DNA of 64,000 nucleotides. Origin: JBFIHF01 sp964411125 (lineage in GTDB: Bacteria > Myxococcota_A > Bradymonadia > Bradymonadales > Bradymonadaceae). Position 1 is the stretch's first letter. Every line of letters starts with the position of its first letter. The stretch spans positions 1 through 64,000 of the forward strand of contig CAYPJU010000008.1 in assembly GCA_964411125.1 (NCBI GenBank), read 5' to 3'. Shown piece after piece: positions 26,338 through 34,689 of the stretch. The notes under the pieces were generated by a model. It ran no database searches. It had not been told where the DNA came from and was given only the letters and a program-made list of their open reading frames with translations. The translations under genes and the position numbers were made by a program.

Positions 26338-28245
26338 TCAACCCGCGATCCGTTTTTCGAGTTGTTTCGGGGTCCAAAGGTAGGCGACCCACCCAAACGC
26401 CGCGAGGTGCCCCACGCCCAGCAACAACGACCGGGTCTCCGGGCTCCAGATCGCCGCCGTGCCGATCAGCAGATAGAGAGGCGCCACCCAGAGAATTCGC
26501 AGGTCGACCAGGACCGCCGTCGCCGCCGACGTCAGGAAGTAGACGCAACACTCGATGGCGTGGATCGCGACGGGAGGTGTTTCAAAGTGAGCCATGAGGA
26601 GCCGCAACGGGACGATCGTCGCGACCAGAATCATCAGGATGTAGGCGACCTGGCGGTTGGCGAGATTCCGGAAGATTCGTTTGCGGAACAAGATGAGCGC
26701 TCCGACCGCAATCACGACGATCCGGATGGTGCCGGGGATCGGGCTGTACGGACCCGCGGTAGGGTCGTGCTGGGTGTAGTGCGCGAAAAATGCGGTCGCT
26801 GCGAAGAGCACCCCGAGCAGGATGACGAACACCGAGCGCGGGACGCGCCCGCGTGAGATGTCGAGGTTCTTCTCGAACCGCCGCAGGCGCTCGTGGTCGG
26901 CCCGCTCGTCCTCCAACTCCGCCTCGAGCCGGGCGATCCGTGCGGCGAGCTCCGGATCGGCCTGCCCCAGCTCACCGTAGGCGACGCGTGCGGTCGTGAG
27001 ATCGCGCCCGTGCAGCGCGAACTCGATCTGTTCGCGCGTAGCCTCCGCCCGAACGTCTGCCGCGAGCGGGTTCTGGGGCCATTCCTTCAGTGCCTGGCGT
27101 GTCGCGAACCGACACTCCGTGAAGAGATCATGGATCACGACTGCGTCCGATTCGTTCTCGCTGCGCAGCCGCCGAATCTCTTCGAGAATGTCGCGCGCTG
27201 TCTCGGACAGCTCGAGCGACGACCGGTGGATCAGAAAGCTCTCCACGGCGTCGCGAAACTCGGTCACCGACGCGTAGCGCTCGGCGGGCTCCTTCGCCAT
27301 CGCCTTGCGCATGATGGCGACGAGGCCTTCGGGTACCTCGGACGGGTACTCTTTCGGCTCAGCGTCGAAGGCCGCTCGCAGGACGTCGAAGAACACCGCT
27401 CCGTCGTTCGGCGGCTCCCCCGTCACGATGTGGTGCAGGGTCGCGCCCAGCAGGAAAACGTCGGTCCTGACGTCCTGGGCGGACGCGTCGTTGTCCGTCA
27501 TCTCCGGGGCCATGTAGGCGGGCGTTCCGGCGAGTCCCTTCGCCTGGGAGCGGTGCGGCAGGACGGTGCTCGACGGGTTGTCGTCGATGCTGACCGCGAT
27601 CCCCCAGTCGAGGAGGTACACCTCGCCGAAGGTGCCGATCATCACGTTTTCGGGCTTGATGTCGCGGTGGATGATGCCGTGGCTGTGGGCGAAGCGGAGC
27701 GCGTTGCAGACTTGCAGAAGAACATCGAGGTGCCAGTGGAGGTCCGGCTCGCTCCCCTCCGGGGCACGCGACGGATCGTCGAGGATGTCGAGCCATGCGA
27801 CCCCTTCGATACGCTTCATCACGATGAGCGGCAGCCCGTCTTCGTCTCGTCCCAGCGTATAGACTGGAATGATGTTGGGATGTTCGAGGCGCCCGGTGAC
27901 GAACGCTTCCTGAAGGAGCTTCGGGGCGCCGGACTCCGACTTGGAAGACTCTCGCAGCGTCTTGACGGCTACTGCGCGGTCGAGCGCCGTCTGCATCGCA
28001 AGGCGCACGAGCCCCATTCCCCCCTCGCCAAGGGTCGAGAGCATGTCCAGGTCGACGTTTTCCGGGCGAGAGCGAGGCGGAATGCCCACCACCATCTGAG
28101 GGAGCGTTCGCAGGCGCTCGACGGGATCCGTGAACGCGGAGAGGTCCGACGGCACCAGTGTCGCGGTCGCGGCGACGTCCATCGTCTCCCCGAGATCGAG
28201 TGTCGCGAGGCGTTCTTCGAAAGAGTCGTCGGTCCGAGCGGTCAC
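26338..28245 (-). CDS. polytopic Ser/Thr protein kinase
   Basis: A 635-residue kinase starting at GTG (28245) with GAGAAG upstream, 7 bases after the previous stop. The kinase domain (about 65-345) has LGEGGMGLV, K95 (VAVK), HRDIKPENV and LLDWGIA, where the usual DFG is DWG. A helical region leads to several predicted membrane segments from about 480 to 620. The protein likely senses something in the membrane. It follows the Cys-rich lipoprotein gene almost without a gap, so the two may be functionally linked. Confidence 0.88.
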   Translation of the reverse strand: MTARTDDSFEERLATLDLGETMDVAATATLVPSDLSAFTDPVERLRTLPQMVVGIPPRSRPENVDLDMLSTLGEGGMGLVRLAMQTALDRAVAVKTLRESSKSESGAPKLLQEAFVTGRLEHPNIIPVYTLGRDEDGLPLIVMKRIEGVAWLDILDDPSRAPEGSEPDLHWHLDVLLQVCNALRFAHSHGIIHRDIKPENVMIGTFGEVYLLDWGIAVSIDDNPSSTVLPHRSQAKGLAGTPAYMAPEMTDNDASAQDVRTDVFLLGATLHHIVTGEPPNDGAVFFDVLRAAFDAEPKEYPSEVPEGLVAIMRKAMAKEPAERYASVTEFRDAVESFLIHRSSLELSETARDILEEIRRLRSENESDAVVIHDLFTECRFATRQALKEWPQNPLAADVRAEATREQIEFALHGRDLTTARVAYGELGQADPELAARIARLEAELEDERADHERLRRFEKNLDISRGRVPRSVFVILLGVLFAATAFFAHYTQHDPTAGPYSPIPGTIRIVVIAVGALILFRKRIFRNLANRQVAYILMILVATIVPLRLLMAHFETPPVAIHAIECCVYFLTSAATAVLVDLRILWVAPLYLLIGTAAIWSPETRSLLLGVGHLAAFGWVAYLWTPKQLEKRIAG

Positions 28246-28252
28246 GGACTTC

Positions 28253-29518
28253 TCAGAAGCCCTGGTAGGCTCGGGCCACGTCGAGGGTCGCGCGCCCTGT
28301 CACCGGGTCGACCGAGAAGGTCCCGCCGAGCCAGTAGATCCCCCTCGGCCTGGTGCAATTGTCCGCCGTCGTGCATTCGTTTCCGCCGCAGGAGTATCCG
28401 TCACCGTTGTCGTCACGCAGGGCGATTCCGGCGTCGGAGCCTGCGTCGCCGCGGTCCGCGAAGAGAAGTTGGTCTGCGCCGCATGCGTTGCAGCACGGGT
28501 TGGCGACGTCGCAGGCGATCTGCGTGCAGATCATCGGTCCGACGTCGAGGGCCCCTTTCACACCGACGAACCGGCCTTCGTAGGCGGCCGGGTCGGCGAG
28601 GAGTTCGTCGACCGTGACCGCGACACCGCAGTTCCCGCGGATGTCGGCGATGAAGTCGGGGGCGACGCAGGCGAGATCTTCGGGACACGTGACGTAGTCC
28701 TCGGGGCGCACGAACCCGCCGCAATACTCGCCTTCGGCCGCATGGGGTTTGCAGACGCGCGTACGGTCCGTGGCGTAGCCGCAGAACTCGTCGGCTCCGC
28801 AGTCGTCCGCCGTCTGGCATTCATCGGCCGCAACTGCACCGCACTTCCCGTCGACGCAAGCGAGTCCGTCGGCGCACATCTCGTCGAGGTTGCAGGACTC
28901 CCCGTCGCCGCGCAGCGGCTGGCAGACGTCGAAGTTGACGTCGCACGGCGCAGTGATGCACCGAACGCCATTGTCTCCGCAGAATTCCCCGGCGCCGCAG
29001 TCGGCGCTGTCATCGCATCGCACCGGGCCGCAGTTCTCGCACGCCACTTCGATGGAGTAGTCGGCCGTCCAGACGAATTCGGGTCCGTAGAGCACGAGGT
29101 AGGTCCCCGTCTGGGGGACGGTGAAGCCGAAGTTTCCTCCGAACGTGGTGTCTGCTCCCCCCATCGTGTTGCGGAACTGGGGCTCGCCGGACGCGTTGGT
29201 TCGATGCGAAGGCCCGTAGAAGCGCACGTAACCGAGCTCACTCGCCGCGATGGATACCGTGATCTCCTGCCCTTCTTGGAGGTCGAGTGTGTAGCCGTGA
29301 AACCAGTCGGGGTAACCGATCGTCGCCTCGACCTTGCCGTCGATGGCCAGCTCTCCCATCCGAGTGGTCCAGCGGTCGGAGAGCGCGTCGGCGCGCTCGC
29401 CGGAGAGGGTGGCGTCCGGATTGGCCGACGGCTTCGGCTCGACCGAATCGGTCGACGGTTCGGCGCCGCAAGCAGCGAGAATCCCTGCGAATGCAAACGA
29501 GGCCCATAACTTTTTCAT
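28253..29518 (-). CDS. Cys-rich lipoprotein with Dickkopf-like repeats
   Basis: A 421-residue lipoprotein. ATG at 29518 has GGGAGA upstream and the signal peptide ends at LAACG. The first 150 residues look like a beta-sandwich carbohydrate/pre-peptidase-like domain. Residues about 160-290 contain repeated Cys modules (DSADCGAGEFCGDNG, CQTADDCGADEFCG) of the sort found in animal Dickkopf-like or EB-type proteins and common in exported proteins of this bacterial group. It is probably surface exposed with many disulfides. It is directly upstream of the polytopic kinase gene. Confidence 0.75.
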   Translation of the reverse strand: MKKLWASFAFAGILAACGAEPSTDSVEPKPSANPDATLSGERADALSDRWTTRMGELAIDGKVEATIGYPDWFHGYTLDLQEGQEITVSIAASELGYVRFYGPSHRTNASGEPQFRNTMGGADTTFGGNFGFTVPQTGTYLVLYGPEFVWTADYSIEVACENCGPVRCDDSADCGAGEFCGDNGVRCITAPCDVNFDVCQPLRGDGESCNLDEMCADGLACVDGKCGAVAADECQTADDCGADEFCGYATDRTRVCKPHAAEGEYCGGFVRPEDYVTCPEDLACVAPDFIADIRGNCGVAVTVDELLADPAAYEGRFVGVKGALDVGPMICTQIACDVANPCCNACGADQLLFADRGDAGSDAGIALRDDNGDGYSCGGNECTTADNCTRPRGIYWLGGTFSVDPVTGRATLDVARAYQGF

Positions 29519-29569
29519 GTCCATTCTCCCAAACAATCCATCATCTGCACGGAGGGTTCCCCGCGCTGT

Positions 29570-30286
29570 TCAATTCTTGCTCACGGTCGACCGGGGCAAC
29601 GGCTTCGATGTCCACTTGGCGTCCCGAAAGATCGCCCGGTTGGTGAACCATGCCACGACTCCGGAGACACGCACCTCTGCGGCGTCGAGACGGCCCGGTA
29701 TCGCGACGGTCGTTTGCGAGATGCAGCTGGCGAACTCCGCGCGGCGCTGCGCGATCTCGGCTTTGACTTCGGGGTTGCTAGCATCTTCGAACGAGTTTCG
29801 GAACATCTCGTCGGAGTAGTTCACCTCACCGGGGGTCACGATCAGCGTGCCAACCTCTTCCTGCGACACTTCCCACGGCCCCGAGATGCCGTTCGCCTTC
29901 GGCTGCTGCGTCTCGCTCATGCAGCCGGTGAGCAGCTCCGAGATCGCGTTCTGGACGGCGGGGTGCACCTTCTCCCATTTGACGGGGACGTCCTGCGCAG
30001 CCCCCACACCGGGCGGGTCTTCTGCCCCCGGCGCTTCCGCGTCGCTCGTCACCTTTCCTTCCGACGATTCGTCGTCGTCCACGACCCCCTCGATCGTCAC
30101 GCCGTTCGAAACTCGATCCTCAGCTTCCTCGCCCGCCTCGTCGTCTTCGACCTCGACCGCGTCGACGTCTTCGACGCGGTCGCGAGCCTCCGGTACCTCG
30201 ATGTCCCCACCGTCGATCACGACCTGAGCGGCGACGGAAGTCGGGATCAGTGCGAAGAGTGCTATGGAAATCGTTCGTCGAATCAT
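29570..30286 (-). CDS. exported acidic protein, unknown function
   Basis: A 238-residue protein with a signal peptide cleaved at SVAAQ. ATG at 30286 is preceded by GGAGG at 5 bases. Residues about 25-105 are strongly acidic and probably disordered; the C-terminal part has two Cys (about 136 and 190) and an otherwise unremarkable fold. A 7-bp hairpin lies immediately upstream of the ribosome binding site (30298-30318). It is the first gene of a likely minus-strand unit with the Cys-rich lipoprotein, kinase and sugar transferase genes. I recognise no family. Confidence 0.6.
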   Translation of the reverse strand: MIRRTISIALFALIPTSVAAQVVIDGGDIEVPEARDRVEDVDAVEVEDDEAGEEAEDRVSNGVTIEGVVDDDESSEGKVTSDAEAPGAEDPPGVGAAQDVPVKWEKVHPAVQNAISELLTGCMSETQQPKANGISGPWEVSQEEVGTLIVTPGEVNYSDEMFRNSFEDASNPEVKAEIAQRRAEFASCISQTTVAIPGRLDAAEVRVSGVVAWFTNRAIFRDAKWTSKPLPRSTVSKN

Positions 30287-30504
30287 GGCGCCTCCGGGTG
30301 TAGGCGGGGAACCTACACAACCCCCCCGCCCTTTTCCAGCGATGAGTCGCATCGTCGTTGCATCCTCGGGCCTCCGATCAGCCTTACCGTCGCCGGATCC
30401 CGTCGCTCCGCGCGTCATCGCGAACCTCGGGCGATACCTTCGAGACTTTCAAGCGGGCCAACGGGTTGCGCCACGGATGGAACCGACTTGGCGAAGGACG
30501 ACCG

Positions 30505-31038
30505 ATGGGCTATGCCAGACCCATGCTCGGTTGGTTGAAACGCGTTTTCGGGGGCGATTCCCCCTCGCCTCCTCGCGAGGTCTCCCTCACGTCGCTGGCA
30601 CCAGGCGACGTCGTGGTTCACCTCGACGTGACGTACGTCGTCGAACAGCGGATTACTTATCACCAGCAAGGCTTCTTCTGGTTCGACTACCGCCTCGACG
30701 ACGGTGGCGGGGAGGTCGCCTGGCTGAGCGTGACGGACGATGACGAGCTGGAGCTCGCGTTCTTCCATCCCGCGGATCTGGCGATCGAGATTCCGCCCCC
30801 CGACGTCATCGAATTCGACGGCTCGCGGTTCGAGTTCGACGAGGGTGGACGGATCGACGCCAAGATCGATCGGGGTAGTGGCACAGAGACCCGCACCACG
30901 GTGGAGGCCTGGGACTACGAGAGCGACGACGGGCGACTTCTGGGTATCCAGCGCTGGGGCGGCAACGAGGTAGAAGTGATGATCGGCTCGTCCATCCGCC
31001 CCGTGGAGCTCGACCTCCTGCCCGGAGCCGGGGAATGA
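30505..31038 (+). CDS. DUF4178 protein, first of two
   Basis: A 177-residue cytoplasmic-looking protein. SLAPGDVVVHLDVTYVVEQ and FFWFDYRLDD fit the DUF4178 family (an SH3-like beta-barrel). DUF4178 genes occur with DUF350, spermidine synthase-like and S-adenosylmethionine decarboxylase genes in conserved clusters of unknown mechanism. The ATG at 30505 follows GAAGGACG. It overlaps the next gene by 4 bases (ATGA), so translation is coupled. Function is not established. Confidence 0.75.
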   Translation: MGYARPMLGWLKRVFGGDSPSPPREVSLTSLAPGDVVVHLDVTYVVEQRITYHQQGFFWFDYRLDDGGGEVAWLSVTDDDELELAFFHPADLAIEIPPPDVIEFDGSRFEFDEGGRIDAKIDRGSGTETRTTVEAWDYESDDGRLLGIQRWGGNEVEVMIGSSIRPVELDLLPGAGE

Positions 31039-32384
31039 TCGCACTGGTCAAATATCGCTGGGTGGTCCCCACGGCCCTGGGCGTCCTCGCGATCTTGCTC
31101 GGGGTCATCAGCACGTCCGCGTCGACCGACCGATCGATCCGGGAAGAGTCGCTGGCGTTCGGCGTCGGGCAATCTTACACGTGGACGGGGCTCGCCCTCG
31201 AGGAAGGGAGAAAGTATCGGCTCGGAATCGTCCCTGTGGACGGCGGCGGCAGTCCCTCGCTCGGGGTCGGCGAGAACGCGACGGTCAGCGCGGCTCTCAA
31301 GCGAGACGACGCGGCGGTGTTCGAACTCGAAGACTCGTTCTGGCACGAGCGCGGAACGTGGCGCGAAGGGGGGGAGAGCGGCACATGGGAGGAGCAGAAC
31401 GCTCGGTCGGAGTTCACCTTCGAGGTTCCCGAGAGCGGCTCTTACGATCTCGAAGTGCGGCTGGTGTCATCCAACGTCGCGGGGACCGGGCTGTCGATAT
31501 CGATCTCCTGGCTCGACCATTTCCCGCTCTCGCCGTGGGCGATGTTTCTCGGAGGGGTCATCCTCCTGGGGCTCGGCGGCGTCGCCTGGAACAACAGCCG
31601 CACCGTTCTGGCGAAACTCCTCGAAGACGTCGGCCCTGGCAGCAAGATTCGGCTCGGGGAACTCGAGTGGGTCGTCCTCGACCGTGCGGAAGAGCACGAA
31701 GCGGGGAAGCGAATCGGCGTGGAGCTCAGGGTGCGCGACCCGCAGTCGGGCGCGACGTCGTACCTCGCGGTCGACCGGTACGAGCGGGAACATCCGTGGA
31801 ACGAGGAGATGGACCAGCTCGTCGCGCTCATCCTCCGCGAGGTCCGGCTCACCAACCAGGAGCTCGAGAAGCTCGCGGCCCTGCCCCACAACGAGACGGT
31901 CGTCGGCCTCCGAAACGAAATCTACTCTCGCGACCCTGAGAACAGCGGGCCTGGGCGACTCTACTCGTCGAAGCACGGTGAGACCTACGTCTCGAACTTC
32001 TACGCCGACTCGTATCGGCCCGAAGACTTTCCGATCGCGCCGGGAGACTGTTGGCTGACCCGGACCCGATGGTCGGCGACTCGAGAGGAAGAGTGGACGT
32101 TGATGGAGGTCATCGACTGGTCGTCGTTCGACGTCGTGGAGTTCGTCGAGGCCCAGCCGATCGACACCACGTCGACGAACAACGTCGGATCACCTTTCGG
32201 CGGCCCGACCGATCAACAGCGCGACTTCTTCGGCGGGGCGCCCCCCCAGACGTCCGCAGCGAATCAGCCGTTCGCAGCACCCGTGCCGACACGGCAGCAA
32301 CACACACAACACCCGCAGCAACAGCCGCATCAACATCACGCAGGAAAGACCGGCGACTGGAACGATCCGTCGTCGAGCGACTGA
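31035..32384 (+). CDS. membrane-anchored DUF4178-type protein
   Basis: A 449-residue protein with an N-terminal membrane segment (about 9-25), an extracytoplasmic beta domain, a second membrane segment (about 172-190), then a cytoplasmic DUF4178-like region (GSKIRLGELEWVVLDR). The C-terminus is rich in Gln, His and Pro (for example HTQHPQQQPHQHH), which could bind metal. It overlaps the previous DUF4178 gene and is followed after 7 bases by the DUF350 gene. It is probably the membrane adaptor of this operon. Confidence 0.7.
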   Translation: MIALVKYRWVVPTALGVLAILLGVISTSASTDRSIREESLAFGVGQSYTWTGLALEEGRKYRLGIVPVDGGGSPSLGVGENATVSAALKRDDAAVFELEDSFWHERGTWREGGESGTWEEQNARSEFTFEVPESGSYDLEVRLVSSNVAGTGLSISISWLDHFPLSPWAMFLGGVILLGLGGVAWNNSRTVLAKLLEDVGPGSKIRLGELEWVVLDRAEEHEAGKRIGVELRVRDPQSGATSYLAVDRYEREHPWNEEMDQLVALILREVRLTNQELEKLAALPHNETVVGLRNEIYSRDPENSGPGRLYSSKHGETYVSNFYADSYRPEDFPIAPGDCWLTRTRWSATREEEWTLMEVIDWSSFDVVEFVEAQPIDTTSTNNVGSPFGGPTDQQRDFFGGAPPQTSAANQPFAAPVPTRQQHTQHPQQQPHQHHAGKTGDWNDPSSSD

Positions 32385-32391
32385 GGTTCGA

Positions 32392-32823
32392 ATGGACGCA
32401 TCCGCAATGACCCAACTCGTGTTGAACATCCTCGGCTGGAGCCTCGGCGGGCTCGTCGCCTTGTTCGTCGCCCGGATCGCCTACCAGGCGATCACGCCGT
32501 TCGACGCGCGCAAGGAGCTCGTGGAAGACCGCAACATGGCGGTCGGTATCAGCCACGGGATGTTCGTCATCGCCGCAGCGATCCTCCTTCACGGGATCAT
32601 CGTGGGGGAACGACTCGCCGTCGCTTGGTGGTACGAAGTCCTCATCCTCGTCGGGCTCTACCTGGCAGGGCTCGCGCTGCTGTGGCTCGGCCGCGTCGTG
32701 CTCCGAATCTTCTCGAAATTCGACCTCGACGAGGAGATTCACGTGAAGGACAACCCGGCGGTCGGCGTCCTCGAGGGGTGCTGCTACGTCGCCTTCGCGA
32801 TCATCATCCACTCGGCGCTGTGA
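32392..32823 (+). CDS. DUF350 membrane protein
   Basis: A 143-residue integral membrane protein with four predicted helices and conserved polar spots such as GISHGMFVIAAAILLH. It matches DUF350 (YjfL-like), which accompanies DUF4178 and polyamine-related genes. GAGG of the preceding stop region acts as ribosome binding site. Its stop overlaps the next start (GTGA). A role in membrane sensing or transport is inference from context. Confidence 0.75.
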   Translation: MDASAMTQLVLNILGWSLGGLVALFVARIAYQAITPFDARKELVEDRNMAVGISHGMFVIAAAILLHGIIVGERLAVAWWYEVLILVGLYLAGLALLWLGRVVLRIFSKFDLDEEIHVKDNPAVGVLEGCCYVAFAIIIHSAL

Positions 32824-34343
32824 GCGACGAAACCCGGGCGCGCCGGGCACTTCTCGCCCTCGCCGTCTGCGTCGGTGGGGTCGCGACGTGCGGCATCGTC
32901 TACCAGCTGATCGTGGGGACGATCAGCACCTACCTTCTCGGGAACAGCACGCTTCAGTACAGCGTCACGATCGGGCTCTTCATGTCGGCGTACGGGCTGG
33001 GATCGTTCGCTTCCACGCGGATCGACGAGCGGCTTCTCGACTGGTTCGCTCTGACGGAGGTGCTGCTCGGCCTCGTCGGGGGCACGACCTCGATCATTCT
33101 CTTCTGGCTCTACGCGACGACCGATCTGTTCGAGGTGGGACGGGTCGTCCTGATCGCGGTCATCGGCACGTTGGTCGGCCTGGAGATCCCCCTGCTCGTG
33201 CGAATCAGCGAGGAGCACCGGAACAATCTCCGCATCACGGTCGGGCAGATGATGGGCTTCGACTACATCGGCGCACTCGTCGGGGGGGTCGCGTTCCCGC
33301 TCTTGCTGCTGCCCGTCTTCGGACTGTTGACCTCCTCGTTCTTGATCGGGATCTGCAACCTCGCCATCGCGGCGGTATCGATCGGGGTCTTCTGGACGCG
33401 CCTGTCTCGCCCGCGGCTCCTCGTCGCCTCATGCGTCGCCATCGCGATTCTCCTCGGTTTCGCGACCGTGCGGGAGAAGCAGTTCGAACGATGGGTGGAG
33501 GGACGGCTGTACGAGGACACCATCGTGCATCTGGAGCAGACGCCGTATCAGCGCATCGCCGTCACGAAGAGCGGCGAGGACCTGCGGCTCTTCCTCGATG
33601 GCTCGTTGCAGTTTTCGAGCATGGACGAGTATCGCTACCACGAGGCGCTCGTGCATCCGGCCGCGTCACGGCTCCCGAAGATCCGCCACGTGCTGATCCT
33701 CGGAGGAGGCGACGGACTCGCCGCGCGCGAGCTGCGTCACTACCCGGAGGTCGAATCGGTCACCCTCGTAGACCTCGATCCGGCGGTCGTCGAGCTCGGC
33801 AAGGAGAACCCCGAGCTGCGAAAGCTCAACGCCGACTCCCTGCGATGGGAGAAGCTGACCGTCGTCCACGACGACGCGTTCTCCTTCGTCCAGGAGACCG
33901 ACCGTCGTTGGGATCTCGTCATCGTCGACCTGCCCGACCCGCACCACGAGTCGCTGGCGAAGCTCTACTCGGTGGCTTTCTACCGGTCGATCGGCGCGCG
34001 CCTGTCGGAGACGGGGATCGTCGCCGCCCAGCTCGGCAGCCCCTTCTTCGCCCGCAACACCTTCTGGACCGCCGTCCACTCCATGGAGCGCGCAGGGCTC
34101 GGTCCCCTCCCCTACCACGCTCAGGTCCCCTCGTTCGGCGAGTGGGGTTTCGCGCTCGGGGGGCCCGGCGCGCATTTGCCGGCGTCGCGCGACTTCTCCG
34201 GGCGTTTCTACCAGACTTCGCAGGACGAACAGCTCCGCCATTTCCCACCGGACATGCAGGCGCCGGCGATGCTGGCGCCGAACACGCTCATTCGACCGGT
34301 CATCGTCGAACACTTTCGCGACGAATGGCGGCGCTGGAACTGA
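32820..34343 (+). CDS. membrane-bound spermidine synthase-like aminopropyltransferase
   Basis: A 507-residue protein starting at GTG (32820). The first ~220 residues hold about seven membrane helices. The C-terminal catalytic domain is spermidine synthase-like: FLDGSLQFSSMDEYRYHEALVHP pieces, HVLILGGGDGLA for decarboxylated SAM binding, and DLPDPHHES at the polyamine site. Such membrane forms occur in DUF4178/DUF350 operons. No S-adenosylmethionine decarboxylase is in the window, so either it is elsewhere or the substrate differs. Activity is inferred, not shown. Confidence 0.85.
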   Translation: MSDETRARRALLALAVCVGGVATCGIVYQLIVGTISTYLLGNSTLQYSVTIGLFMSAYGLGSFASTRIDERLLDWFALTEVLLGLVGGTTSIILFWLYATTDLFEVGRVVLIAVIGTLVGLEIPLLVRISEEHRNNLRITVGQMMGFDYIGALVGGVAFPLLLLPVFGLLTSSFLIGICNLAIAAVSIGVFWTRLSRPRLLVASCVAIAILLGFATVREKQFERWVEGRLYEDTIVHLEQTPYQRIAVTKSGEDLRLFLDGSLQFSSMDEYRYHEALVHPAASRLPKIRHVLILGGGDGLAARELRHYPEVESVTLVDLDPAVVELGKENPELRKLNADSLRWEKLTVVHDDAFSFVQETDRRWDLVIVDLPDPHHESLAKLYSVAFYRSIGARLSETGIVAAQLGSPFFARNTFWTAVHSMERAGLGPLPYHAQVPSFGEWGFALGGPGAHLPASRDFSGRFYQTSQDEQLRHFPPDMQAPAMLAPNTLIRPVIVEHFRDEWRRWN

Positions 34344-34379
34344 CTCGACGCATCGACTCTCACACGGCAAGATGACCCC

Positions 34380-34616
34380 ATGCTGAAACACAACCTCTCA
34401 CTCTTCGCCGCTGCCGCCGTGATCTTCACCGCTACGGTCGCCGTCGCCGCATACGACTTCGACGGGACGCCCGACCCCGACGAGGAACGCGAATACACGC
34501 GAAAGAGCGGCGACCAGTACGTCTACTACGGTGGGCGGCACTATCGGACGGTCGGCCGCACCGGGAGCCTCGGCCGACGTAGCTTCCGCGGAGGCGGGCT
34601 GCACGGCGGCAAATAG
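34380..34616 (+). CDS. small exported Gly/Arg-rich protein
   Basis: A 78-residue protein with a signal peptide (to about residue 23, VAVAA) and a short basic Gly/Arg/Tyr-rich mature part (YYGGRHYRTVGRTGSLGRRS). It follows the aminopropyltransferase by 36 bases and precedes a strong terminator, so it is the last gene of the DUF4178 operon. In other genomes a DUF4247 gene often takes this place; I cannot show that this is one. Confidence 0.55.
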   Translation: MLKHNLSLFAAAAVIFTATVAVAAYDFDGTPDPDEEREYTRKSGDQYVYYGGRHYRTVGRTGSLGRRSFRGGGLHGGK

Positions 34617-34641
34617 AAATCGGCACTGACATCATGAAAAG

Positions 34642-34673
34642 AGGCCCGCGAATCTCGCGGGCCTTTTTCTTTC
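34642..34673 (+). terminator. strong bidirectional intrinsic terminator
   Basis: AGGCCCGCGA and TCGCGGGCCT form a perfect 10-bp stem with a 3-base loop, followed by TTTTCTTT. GAAAAG just upstream gives a U-run on the other strand too, so it can end both the DUF4178 operon and the convergent lipoprotein gene. Confidence 0.85.
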
Positions 34674-34689
34674 CAGATGCGATCGTCAG

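Noticed and set aside
32385..32400. GGTTCGAAT as a tRNA T-arm
   Set aside because: It lies in the stop/ribosome binding site area between DUF4178 and DUF350 genes; no acceptor or D-stem partner exists.
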